A DNA stretch of 32,648 bases from Terriglobales bacterium (GCA_035764005.1 DASTZZ010000070.1:1-32648); one strand, 5' to 3'; positions 23,361 to 30,843 are shown, counted from the stretch's first letter. The notes: generated by a model from the letters alone, not told the origin. Numbers and translations are program-made.

Positions 23361-23425
23361 CCCGATCACCCGATGGCCCGATCACCCGATTCCCGACTGG
23401 CCCGATCCCCCGCTTCGAAATCGCC
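23361..23425. repeat. CCCGATCA word array at the start of the next gene
   Basis: 8 bp words (CCCGATCA, CCCGATGG, CCCGATCA, CCCGATTC and others). The ATG at 23373 lies inside it, so the first 15 or so residues are repeat-encoded. Complement of 17184-17208. Confidence 0.8.
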
Positions 23426-24977
23426 CGCCTCACTCGATCCCGCTCAACTCGCGCGCGAACTCGAAGACTTTCTGGCCACGGCGCCGGGCGCGTGCGTACT
23501 CGAAGATGGTGAGACGATCTTCGATTTCAGCTCGGCGAAGTATTCCATTTCGGGAGAGTGGGACAAAACGCTGCTGCACCTGTGGTCGCCGGAGCGGAAC
23601 GCAGTGCGGCGAGTCGTCGATATCGAGCGTAAGACTGGACAGCTTCGTCTCGCAGCCCAGCGCTTCGGCAAAGGGCAACCGGTGTGGCTGGAGATCGTCG
23701 CCGAACGCAACGGACGTGCTCCGGCAGCGCAGCGGCAAGCGCGACTGCAATATCAGCGCCTGCTGAAGCGCGTGCTGGAACGCAATTTCCCAGATTGGAA
23801 CGTCGAGGAGCTTACTTCGACCGCCGATCTCGAACGCAGCTTCAGTCCGGTGTATGCGCGCGGGCTGTTGCGTCGCGGACGATCGGCAGTGTCCGTCTTT
23901 GGCGTAAACGACTCCGAGCTGCAGGCTTCGATTGAGGGCGCGCTGACGTTTGCTCTGCTGTGGTTTCATCACTGCCGCGAGCGCGATCCGGCGCGCTATT
24001 TCGTCGAAGGGCTGAAGCTCTTCGTGCCCGAAGGACGCTCGGCGGTCGTGCACGCGCGCATGCATTACCTCGATCGCAACGCGGTGCGCTTCGAGCTGAT
24101 TGAGTTTGATGAGCGCGCCGAGAGCTTGCTGCCACTCGACTTGTCGGACCAGGGCAACATCGCCACGCGTCTGGTGCGATGTCCGGAACCCGAGAAAGTA
24201 CACGAGCGTTTCGCCGATGCAATTCAACGCATGCGCACCGTGGCTCCTAAATCGGAACTCGTGATCCTGAGCTCTAACGAACTCGCCTTCCGCTTGCATG
24301 GACTCGAGTTCGCTCGCGCTCGCACTGCGACCACTCCCGGCAGTTTTCAACGCAATGAAGAGATCGTCTTCGGCAGCGGGGCGCATGAGACGCTGCTTAC
24401 TCCCGAATCGAAACCGCTATTTGAAGATCTCATGAAACGCCTGCGCGAGCTGCGGCGCGCCGACGGCGACAAGCGGCACGCGCTGTGGCGCATGCAGCCC
24501 GAGCGCTGGCTCGAATCGGAGGTGAAGCGCGAGGTCTCGCTGCTCGACGCGCGCCTCGATCCCACGCACGTCTATGCGCAAGTGCCGGCCTTCGCTGCGA
24601 GCGATCGCGGAATGATCGATCTGCTCGCCAGCACGCGCGAAGGAAAGCTCGCAGTTGTTGAGCTGAAAGCTGACGAAGATATACACCTCCCGCTGCAGGG
24701 ACTCGATTATTGGTCGCGCGTGAAATGGCACCACGAGCGCGAAGAGTTTCAGCGCTTCGGATACTTCAGTGGAATAACGCTCTCGCCTGCGGCGCCGCTG
24801 CTGCTTCTTGTGTCTCCTGCATTGCATATTCATCCCGCGACGGAAACGGTTTTGCGCTACGTCTCTCCGGAAGTCGATTGGGAGTTAGTTGCGATTGATG
24901 AGCACTGGAGAGAAGAGGTGAAGGTGGTGTTCAGGAAGAGGGCGCAGAAGTCGCGGACAGCCAGGTTTATCGAGTGA
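23373..24977 (+). CDS. PD-(D/E)XK-like nuclease domain protein, unrecognised family
   Basis: A 534-residue cytosolic protein. Residues 1-19 are encoded by a repeat array (MARSPDSRLARSPASKSPAS). The N-terminal half (30-330) is a mixed alpha/beta region with long Arg/Glu-rich helices and no motif I know. The C-terminal region carries a likely nuclease core: D416 in GMIDLLAS, then LAVVELKADED (E430-x-K432), followed by LPLQGLDYWSRV, which is the D-(x)n-ExK-Q pattern of restriction-like folds. Function, substrate and pathway are unknown; DNA repair or defence are possible. No ribosome binding site is visible because the start lies in the repeat. Confidence 0.6.
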   Translation: MARSPDSRLARSPASKSPASLDPAQLARELEDFLATAPGACVLEDGETIFDFSSAKYSISGEWDKTLLHLWSPERNAVRRVVDIERKTGQLRLAAQRFGKGQPVWLEIVAERNGRAPAAQRQARLQYQRLLKRVLERNFPDWNVEELTSTADLERSFSPVYARGLLRRGRSAVSVFGVNDSELQASIEGALTFALLWFHHCRERDPARYFVEGLKLFVPEGRSAVVHARMHYLDRNAVRFELIEFDERAESLLPLDLSDQGNIATRLVRCPEPEKVHERFADAIQRMRTVAPKSELVILSSNELAFRLHGLEFARARTATTPGSFQRNEEIVFGSGAHETLLTPESKPLFEDLMKRLRELRRADGDKRHALWRMQPERWLESEVKREVSLLDARLDPTHVYAQVPAFAASDRGMIDLLASTREGKLAVVELKADEDIHLPLQGLDYWSRVKWHHEREEFQRFGYFSGITLSPAAPLLLLVSPALHIHPATETVLRYVSPEVDWELVAIDEHWREEVKVVFRKRAQKSRTARFIE

Positions 24978-24997
24978 AAGTGAACGGCAACAGCAAA

Positions 24998-25180
24998 AGC
25001 AAAACACGACGCGGATTGCGCGGATGGGACGCGGATCTCGCGGATTCCGGAATCCTTTACTCGTTATCGATAGCTCTTATCAGAGGATGGATGTTTTAGG
25101 CGAGCGTTTGTTGATTCATTCCTAATTCGTTCCGCGCTGATCCGCGTCCCATCCGCGCAATCCGCGTCGTGTTTTGGGGT
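24998..25180. repeat. Inverted word-array repeat, CGCGGAT family
   Basis: Left arm: ACACGACGCGGATTGCGCGG and GACGCGGATCTCGCGGATT; right arm the complement, ending CCGCGTCGTGTTTTG. It fills the gap between two genes on opposite strands, converging here. Confidence 0.9.
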
Positions 25181-25206
25181 TTGCTTTTTCAGTTCACGCG
25201 ATTACC

Positions 25207-26487
25207 TCACCCACCCGCTACCGCGGGCGGTTCTGACGGCTCACCTCGCGCGATGCGCGAGATTCCGCGCACGATCCTTCTCAAAGGCAGTTCATCTGTG
25301 TAGCTGATGAAGATCTCGCCCTTCTTCGTCGGTCGGTAGTACCAGCGCTTGAGCAGCGCGAGATGATCGGCGACTTCGCCTCGCTCGGGCTTTCGCGCCG
25401 GAATTGCGTTGATCGCTTCTGCTACGCGGGATTCCAGCGTTTGCGGCTTCTGTTTTGGTTTACTTTCATCTTCGAGCGGCACTGGCGCCGCCAGATGTGG
25501 ATGAGCGTACAGCGAGCTCGATCCCGAATTGGGATTCGCGTGCTGCATGCCTTGCACGTTGAACTGCACTGGGCCGTGCAGCAGGCCGTCGCGGAATTCG
25601 AACAGCGTTACGTGATCGGGCAGGGCAGAGCGCTGGACGATGACCGCGCGCAGTTGGTCGATGCGTCCGACGATCTCAGGGATTCCGTTCCACGGCTCTT
25701 TGGCTTTCTCGATTCGGGAATGGATGCTCGCAGCCTGCTCGAACTCGAGAGAAGCCGAGGCGGCGTCGCGTTCGGCTTCGAGTTGCGCAACGAGGGAACT
25801 GCCGTGGGAGTCGAGATATTGCTGAACGCGCGCGACCTCGTGGATGTACTCGTCGTGTGTGCAGCCGCCGAAGCACGGCGCGAGGCACATTTTCATTTCT
25901 GAGTACATGCAGCCGGGGAAGCTTGGATCCGGGTGAATGTTGAAGGTGCAGCGGCGTGATTTGAATAAATCGAGCGCGTCGTTCAGGAATTTGTTGGCTG
26001 CGGCTTTTGAGGCAAATGGGCCGTAGTAGATGGACGTAGTGGACGTGGTGGACTTAGTGGACTCCAGTGCGTCGGCCTTGCCCGCTCCGAAGTGTGGAAT
26101 TCGGCCAAGCCGCCGCGTGAAATAAGCGCGCGGATATTCGTTTTCCCAGCCGATCTTTATCAGCGCAGCGGGAATCAGCTTCATGCGCTTGCGATAGGAG
26201 CGGGGGAACTGCTCGCGCAGCGCGCGATAGAGCAGCAGACGGTTTTCGCAGTCGGAGCCGGTGAGCGTGTACTCGATTGTGTGTGTGCTCGCGGCGAGGT
26301 TCAGGCGCTTGCTGTCCGGCGACGCAGGCGAGAGCAGGCGTTCGAGCCGCTTGCGCAGACTGGCAGCCTTGTTCAGATACGGTTCCGAATCGGGACGCTC
26401 GCCGCGCAGCGCGAAGATCGCCGGGGATTCGGGCAGGGAAGAGAGGGTGGCCGCGCCCTCGAAGCGGATTGAGTGTTGCCAGTGCAT
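25207..26487 (-). CDS. UvrC-like protein lacking the C-terminal nuclease half
   Basis: A 426-residue protein. The N-terminal segment (about 20-50) aligns by eye with the UvrC GIY-YIG start (SPAIFALRGER-PYLNKAASLRKRLERLL), but the tyrosines and glycine of the YVG motif are not evident. The central part is clearly UvrC-type: IYYGPFASKAAANKFLNDALDLFKSRRC (about 152-180), the cysteine cluster (PGCMYSEMKMCLAPCFGGC) and a UVR motif for UvrB contact (EFEQAASIHSRIEKAK, about 246-262). The RNase H-like 3' nuclease and HhH domains are missing. Its length is far below the UvrC norm of about 600. Residues 142-153 come from a 9 bp repeat array. It may act as an auxiliary (Cho-like) incision protein or a regulator. 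Confidence 0.7.
   Translation of the reverse strand: MHWQHSIRFEGAATLSSLPESPAIFALRGERPDSEPYLNKAASLRKRLERLLSPASPDSKRLNLAASTHTIEYTLTGSDCENRLLLYRALREQFPRSYRKRMKLIPAALIKIGWENEYPRAYFTRRLGRIPHFGAGKADALESTKSTTSTTSIYYGPFASKAAANKFLNDALDLFKSRRCTFNIHPDPSFPGCMYSEMKMCLAPCFGGCTHDEYIHEVARVQQYLDSHGSSLVAQLEAERDAASASLEFEQAASIHSRIEKAKEPWNGIPEIVGRIDQLRAVIVQRSALPDHVTLFEFRDGLLHGPVQFNVQGMQHANPNSGSSSLYAHPHLAAPVPLEDESKPKQKPQTLESRVAEAINAIPARKPERGEVADHLALLKRWYYRPTKKGEIFISYTDELPLRRIVRGISRIARGEPSEPPAVAGG
26030..26063. repeat. GTGGACNNN word array inside the UvrC-like gene
   Basis: ATGGACGTA, GTGGACGTG, GTGGACTTA, GTGGACT: 9 bp words kept in frame, encoding ESTKSTTSTTS (minus strand). Confidence 0.85.
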
Positions 26488-26495
26488 TCCCTTTC

Positions 26496-26501
26496 ATTAT
26501 G
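26496..26501 (-). promoter_or_regulatory. -10 box CATAAT of the UvrC-like gene
   Basis: Ends 8 nt before the ATG at 26487. The gap contains AAAGGGA directly against the start, too close for a normal ribosome binding site. Confidence 0.45.
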
Positions 26502-26532
26502 GGGTGGAAGCGATAACTAGGCTTCTCTTTTC

Positions 26533-26699
26533 TGTCATTCCGAACGCCTGCTTTTGGCGGAGGAATCGCTACGGACTGTCTTGCCGCTCGGGATTGCAGA
26601 ACTTGTACCGCCGTTTCAATCGATAAGCAATCGCACGAGCCACCGGCATTTCAGTTCATAGGGATTCCTCACCGCAAAAGCAGCGGTTCGGAATGACAG
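26533..26699. repeat. TGTCAT-type hairpin pair with 80 bp centre
   Basis: Left unit TTCC-GAA-CGCC-tgctttt-GGCG-GA-GGAA; right unit (minus strand) TTCC-GA-ACCGC-tgctttt-GCGGT-GA-GGAA. Loops are the same while stems differ and both pair. Between the antiporter 3' end and the UvrC-like gene start. Confidence 0.9.
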
Positions 26700-26711
26700 A
26701 GAATAACAGGC

Positions 26712-27917
26712 TCACTCCAGCACCTCCATCCCACCCGCCACGCGCGCATGAGACTCGCCGGCGCGGAGGATGACTTTGCGCACGCTGATGGGACCCAGGA
26801 TCTCGAAGACCAGAATTCCGCCGAGGACCACGACCGTGAGTTCGGCATCGAGCTGGGGATAGCGGCGGACTAGCGAGAGCACTAACCCGATCGCGAGTCC
26901 GGCGTGGGCGAGGACGGCAGGCCCAAGCTGGCGACGGACTTGCTTTGAGCTCTTTGCCAGGCGCGAGCCGAAGTAGGTGCCGATCAGCTTGCCGATGGCG
27001 CGGGCGACGATGTATGCGAGGCCGAGCAGGCCGAGTGATTTCAGCAATCCGAGCTGCAGGTGCGCGCCGGCGATGACGAAGAAGACTGCATAAAAAGGTG
27101 GGTCGGTGCGCGACTGCACCATGGCGAGGCGTCCGGTGTGGGCGGAGAGATTGGCAGTCGTCGCTCCCAAAACGAGACTCACGACGAGAATCGAGAGATT
27201 CAGGAACAGCGCCAGTCCGGCGCAGAGGAGCACGCAGCCGATCAGCAGGATCAGCGTCTCGCCGTGCTCAATCACGCGCGTGGACCAGGCGGCGAGCAGC
27301 AGTCCTACTAGATAGCCGAGCGCTGCTGAACCGATCAATTGCCAGATGACTGAGTAGAGCGTCGCGTAAAGGGATCCTCCACCGCCCATGCCGAGACGTC
27401 CCGCGACCTGCAGTCCTGAGGTGACCAGCAGAAAGCAGGTGAGACAGACGATGTTGTTGATGGCGATGGCGCCGGTGATGACCTGCGTGAGGCGTCCTTC
27501 GGCGTTGTACTCGCGGAGCACCATGAGTGTCGAGGCGGCCCCGGTCTCCATTGCTACTGTACCGAGGAGCAACGCGATCTCCCAGCGCTGTCCGAGGTAG
27601 AGCGCGGCTCCGGTCACCAGGGCAAGTACGCAGGCACATTCTGTGACCGTAATAATGACGATCAGCTTGCCGACTTCCCGGAAACGTCGAAATTCAAAGA
27701 TGGAACCAATGGAAAACAGGATCAGCGCCAGCGCGACTTCGCTGAAGATACTGAGCGAGGTGAGGTTCTGTTGGTTAATCCATCCGAGAACCGAGGGGCC
27801 GACGATGATGCCGGCGATGATGTATCCCGTGACTTCAGGAATGTGAAGGAACTTCACCAGGTGCCCGGCAAGCAGCGAGAGCAACAGGATGAGCGCGATG
27901 GAGGAGAGTTCGTTCAC
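26712..27917 (-). CDS. Cation:proton antiporter, CPA2 family
   Basis: A 401-residue inner-membrane protein with about 12 hydrophobic helices. The N-terminal helix pair with HIPEVTGYIIAGIIVGPSVLGWI is the CPA2 signature. The unwound-helix region carries LGTVAMETGAASTLMVL, and RKLIG-TYFGSRLA-like basic loops follow. There is no cytosolic RCK/TrkA-N domain, so it is the membrane part alone (KefB/NapA-like). It probably exchanges Na+ or K+ for H+; the ion cannot be read. It starts at a GTG that overlaps the stop of the upstream PDZ gene by 4 bp (GTGA), so it is translated by coupling in the same operon. Confidence 0.85.
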   Translation of the reverse strand: MNELSSIALILLLSLLAGHLVKFLHIPEVTGYIIAGIIVGPSVLGWINQQNLTSLSIFSEVALALILFSIGSIFEFRRFREVGKLIVIITVTECACVLALVTGAALYLGQRWEIALLLGTVAMETGAASTLMVLREYNAEGRLTQVITGAIAINNIVCLTCFLLVTSGLQVAGRLGMGGGGSLYATLYSVIWQLIGSAALGYLVGLLLAAWSTRVIEHGETLILLIGCVLLCAGLALFLNLSILVVSLVLGATTANLSAHTGRLAMVQSRTDPPFYAVFFVIAGAHLQLGLLKSLGLLGLAYIVARAIGKLIGTYFGSRLAKSSKQVRRQLGPAVLAHAGLAIGLVLSLVRRYPQLDAELTVVVLGGILVFEILGPISVRKVILRAGESHARVAGGMEVLE

Positions 27918-29182
27918 GGTTGAATCCAGACCAGGAGTTCTCTTCCGGGACGCCAGATCACAGCCGACACGGGCGAGCTCACGCGATAGCTGCCGAGTAC
28001 ACGATTCACGCGATCCGGAGTCGCGGGCAAATCGGACACGCGCAGGATGATGTCATCGCTGCGAATGCCCGCTGCCGCAGCGCTGCTTCCTGGAGCAACG
28101 TGCAGCAGACGCATTCCGCTGGGCTCGAGTTCGAGCGCGCTTTGCGGCGCAGCATCGGGCGAAGCGAGTTGCACGGGTTTCATATTGGCAACGAAAACTC
28201 GTTGACTGCGGCGCACACGCAAGTTGAACGAAACGGCGTTCTGAGCGGTAAGGGCCGCGATGGTCTGATCGATATTGGCGACGTTTTGTCCGTTAATGCT
28301 CAGCAACGCGTCGCCCGCCTGAAGTCCGGCCGTATCCGCGGGCCATCCCATCCATAGTTCTCCGACGAGCACGTTGTTCGGAGGATTCGCCGTCACGCCG
28401 TTTGCAGGCGCCGCAGGGCTGAGCCGCATTCCATAGCGGGCAAGCAGCGTCGCCGAGTTTGCGTCGGTGAGTGCGCGCTGTATGTCTCCAATTCCCAAAA
28501 TAGAAATCGAGTCATCGCACTGGGCGACGAAGCCTTGTAGGTTTCCCGCGAGATCGAAGACGCCGGCTCCGATCGTCATCGCTGTGAGAGGAATCGTGGT
28601 TTGCATTTGGCGGTGCAGAAACGGTCCGCAGTGAGCTTCGCTCATTCCGCTGAACACTCCGGGACTGACGAGCCCCGGCCGGTTGACGCCATCGGTCACC
28701 AGCAATAGCCAGCTTCCCTGAACGGGAAAAGCTCGCGCCAGGTTTGCAGGACTGAGGTCAGTCGAAGCCTGCACTGTCGCGGCAAGAAACGGAACTCCGG
28801 GAATCCAGTTGGCGACGCTGAGCGGATGCGGCGGGCCGTCTCCGCTGGTGAGCACGACGGTTTGTGGGAGGCGCCCCATCAGCTTGGGAGCAAGGATGTT
28901 TCCTCCGGGCAGGACGACGGCTCCCGAGCCCCACGGCCGCACGGTCGCGACCTGCGAGAACACGCGATCGGCAAGCGCGGAGAAATCCGCGGCGACGTTG
29001 CGCAGACTGTTGCGCTGCACGAGATCGCGAAGATTGTCGAGTTCAGCGTGAGTGACGGTGAGTTCCGCAGGAACGCGTTTCGTCGGAGCTGGTGGGGGTG
29101 TGGGCCGGAGCAGGAATCCGACCACAAGAATCAGTACAGCGACAGCAGCCAGGATGGCGACGTAACGGTGGCGAGCCTGCAT
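27914..29182 (-). CDS. HtrA-like protein with two PDZ domains, degenerate protease
   Basis: A 422-residue protein anchored by an N-terminal membrane helix (residues about 8-25, YVAILAAVAVLILVVGFLL), so the rest should face the periplasm. A trypsin-like region (about 70-240) is visible in FSQVATVRPWGSGAVVLPGGNILAPKLM and TIGAGVFDLAGNLQGFV. At the site where active HtrA proteins have GNSG, this protein reads GAGVFD, so the nucleophilic serine is absent. Two PDZ domains follow: about 245-335 (ELWMGWPADTAGLQAGDALLSINGQ) and 340-420 (MRLLHVAPGSSAAAAGIRSDDIILRVSD). It probably binds peptides or partners without cutting them. I chose the ATG at 29182; the upstream TTG at 29188 precedes it by two codons and a -10 box fits 29182. 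Confidence 0.7.
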   Translation of the reverse strand: MQARHRYVAILAAVAVLILVVGFLLRPTPPPAPTKRVPAELTVTHAELDNLRDLVQRNSLRNVAADFSALADRVFSQVATVRPWGSGAVVLPGGNILAPKLMGRLPQTVVLTSGDGPPHPLSVANWIPGVPFLAATVQASTDLSPANLARAFPVQGSWLLLVTDGVNRPGLVSPGVFSGMSEAHCGPFLHRQMQTTIPLTAMTIGAGVFDLAGNLQGFVAQCDDSISILGIGDIQRALTDANSATLLARYGMRLSPAAPANGVTANPPNNVLVGELWMGWPADTAGLQAGDALLSINGQNVANIDQTIAALTAQNAVSFNLRVRRSQRVFVANMKPVQLASPDAAPQSALELEPSGMRLLHVAPGSSAAAAGIRSDDIILRVSDLPATPDRVNRVLGSYRVSSPVSAVIWRPGRELLVWIQP

Positions 29183-29190
29183 CGGCAATC

Positions 29191-29196
29191 AGGGTA
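29191..29196 (-). promoter_or_regulatory. -10 box TACCCT of the PDZ/antiporter operon
   Basis: Ends 8 nt before the ATG at 29182; leaderless mRNA likely. Confidence 0.45.
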
Positions 29197-29216
29197 CAAC
29201 ACGCGAGTGTGGTGTG

Positions 29217-29345
29217 TTTCACCTCGGAGACACGGAGGCACGGAGACAGAGCGGAGTGCCGCGTTGTTTGCGGCACGAGTGGGACTAGCCCGGAGCGCAA
29301 TTGGTTAATTCCTCCGTGCCTCCGTGTCTCCGTGGTGAAAACGAT
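29217..29345. repeat. Inverted word-array repeat, CACGGAG family
   Basis: Left arm CGGAGACACGGAGGCACGG; right arm CCTCCGTGCCTCCGTGTCTC, ending CGTGGTGAAA. Words of 8 bp. Lies in the divergent gap between the PDZ and DUF2911 genes. Confidence 0.9.
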
Positions 29346-29394
29346 TTTTGCGGTGACCTTTGCAGCCCTTGCTCGTCCGGTATTACAACAGCAT

Positions 29395-29400
29395 AAGGAG
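29395..29400 (+). promoter_or_regulatory. Ribosome binding site AAGGAG of the DUF2911 gene
   Basis: 8 nt before the ATG at 29409. This is the clearest Shine-Dalgarno sequence among the host-type genes. Confidence 0.8.
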
Positions 29401-29408
29401 ACTCCTCG

Positions 29409-29945
29409 ATGAGACGACATTTTGCAGTTGCAGTCACGATGATGTACGCAGCACTCGCGCTCACGGCGCAGCAACCGGACAAGAGCAAGCGTCCGAGTCC
29501 GCCGGGAACGGCTGAGGTCACGTTTGATGACGGAAAAAAAGTCACGATCGACTACAGCCGTCCATCAGCCAAGGGCCGCAAGATCATGGGCGGACTCGTG
29601 CCCTATGGTCAGGTTTGGCGGACCGGCGCGAACGAAGCAACGTCGCTCAAGACCGATACCGATTTGGTAATCGGCGGGACCACGGTTCCTGCGGGCAGTT
29701 ATACGCTGTACACGCTTCCGCAAGAGAATTCATGGAAGCTGATCATCAACAAGCAGACCGGGCAGTGGGGCACCGTCTATGACCAGAGCCAGGATCTCGC
29801 GCGCGTGGACATGAACGTAACCTCGTTGTCGCAGCCGGTTGAGCAGTTCACGATCAGCCTGGATAAGAAGGGTGGCAACACCGCGCAGTTGAACCTGCAG
29901 TGGGAGAAGACGCAGGCTTCGGTTGAGGTGAAGGAGAAGAAGTAA
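29409..29945 (+). CDS. DUF2911 family exported protein
   Basis: A 178-residue protein with a signal peptide (MRRHFAVAVTMMYAALALTA). The mature part has the DUF2911 pattern: VTIDYSRPSAKGRKIMGGLVPYGQVWRTGANEAT, followed by GGTTVPAGSYTLYTLPQENSWKLIINKQTGQWG and a C-terminal beta segment (VEQFTISLDKKGGNTAQLNLQWEKTQ). The role of this family is unknown; it is usually periplasmic or lipid-linked. An AAGGAG ribosome binding site is 8 nt before the ATG, unlike most neighbouring host genes. The final bases adjoin a REP repeat. Confidence 0.9.
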   Translation: MRRHFAVAVTMMYAALALTAQQPDKSKRPSPPGTAEVTFDDGKKVTIDYSRPSAKGRKIMGGLVPYGQVWRTGANEATSLKTDTDLVIGGTTVPAGSYTLYTLPQENSWKLIINKQTGQWGTVYDQSQDLARVDMNVTSLSQPVEQFTISLDKKGGNTAQLNLQWEKTQASVEVKEKK

Positions 29946-30126
29946 CAGAACCGGCGCCGGTAGGCGGTGGGCGGTGCTGGGCGACCAAGCCCAGCGCCGG
30001 ATTCTCAATGATGCAAGTGCCCACATGAACTTCTAAGAATTCAACACCGCGTGGCAAGCCCGATGAGCATCGTGCTGCGCAGCCGCCAACGATGCGGCTG
30101 CCCCGTCGGCTACCGCCGCCAGTTCA
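29946..30126. repeat. REP pair on the 3' side of the RAYT gene
   Basis: Unit A: head CAGAACCGGCGCCGGTAG, stem GCTGGGC/GCCCAGC at 29976-29995. Unit B, inverted: stem GCAGCCGC/GCGGCTGC at 30079-30101, head at 30102-30126. B ends exactly at the RAYT stop codon (30124-30126). Confidence 0.9.
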
Positions 30127-30627
30127 GTCAAGCTTGGGCACGGGACCATCCTGGCCATTCACTACGTAATCGATGACACGCTCGAGTCCCAGTTCGGTCC
30201 ACACGTATCTCTTGCTTCCGCCCTCCGACCACGGGCTGAACGTTCGCGACCACTCTCGATACTTCCTGAGCTGGCTCGTAGCATTCGCCTTTAGAGCATT
30301 CAAGATTCGATCGGGGCGATTGCTCTCACTCGACAGTACAACATGAACATGATTCGTGCGCACGTTGAGCGCTCGCAGTAGCCAAGTGCGCACTTCACAA
30401 GTTTGCCGGATCGCGGCGTCAACACAATTGCGTTGCGAGTCGCTCAGCGTGACAGGTTCGTGATTGAGTACTCGCTCGTTGCGCGCGCGCCAGTCCTGGT
30501 CCGGTTGAATCAATGGCGTTCCGTAGTAGTTGTGAAAACGATCCACCGCACCGCGTTCATCGCCATGCAGCCAAGTGCCGTAAGTACGGAAGGTGATGAA
30601 GTAAGCGAGAGGAACCGAGTCGCCCAT
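30124..30627 (-). CDS. REP-associated tyrosine transposase (RAYT, HUH/Y1)
   Basis: A 167-residue protein starting MGDSVPLAYFITFRTYGTWLHGDERG, a typical beginning of small Y1 transposase-like proteins. The HUH motif is in RTNHVHVVLSS (H93 and H95). A tyrosine in VIDYVVNGQ (Y154) is the best candidate nucleophile; I cannot be sure. KANATSQLRKYREW and GGSKRYVWTELGL are typical of the family. It should nick and join single-stranded DNA at hairpins carrying a conserved tetranucleotide. The open frame extends to 30867 but the added residues are repeat-derived; I chose the ATG at 30627 because a TACACT box lies 9 nt upstream. REP pairs flank it on both sides, as in RAYT systems. Confidence 0.85.
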   Translation of the reverse strand: MGDSVPLAYFITFRTYGTWLHGDERGAVDRFHNYYGTPLIQPDQDWRARNERVLNHEPVTLSDSQRNCVDAAIRQTCEVRTWLLRALNVRTNHVHVVLSSESNRPDRILNALKANATSQLRKYREWSRTFSPWSEGGSKRYVWTELGLERVIDYVVNGQDGPVPKLD

Positions 30628-30636
30628 CGGGCGGGC

Positions 30637-30642
30637 AGTGTA
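30637..30642 (-). promoter_or_regulatory. -10 box TACACT of the RAYT gene
   Basis: Ends 9 nt before the ATG at 30627. Supports the chosen start and another leaderless mRNA. Confidence 0.4.
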
Positions 30643-30643
30643 A

Positions 30644-30843
30644 CAGAACCGGCGCCGGTAGGCGGTGGGCGGTGCCGGGCGACCGAGCCCGGCGACGGCT
30701 CGCGACAGCCTTGATCTCCTCGAATCCCGGGAATCACAATCGCTCGTCCCTCGATTTCCAAAACAGCTTGCCAGACCTCGCGTGCATCGCGCTGCGCAGC
30801 CGCACACACCGCGGCTGCCCCACCGCCTATCGGCGCCGGTTCC
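30644..30843. repeat. REP pair on the 5' side of the RAYT gene
   Basis: Unit A at 30644-30693: head CAGAACCGGCGCCGGTAG, stem GCCGGGC/GCCCGGC with loop GACCGA. Unit B, inverted, at 30796-30843 with stem GCAGCCGC/GCGGCTGC. The A stem covaries with the copy at 29976-29995 (T-A replaced by C-G). Confidence 0.9.

Noticed and set aside
23430-24386. Minus-strand frame opposite the PD-(D/E)XK-like gene
   Set aside because: Shadow frame; the plus strand has better composition and an ExK motif.
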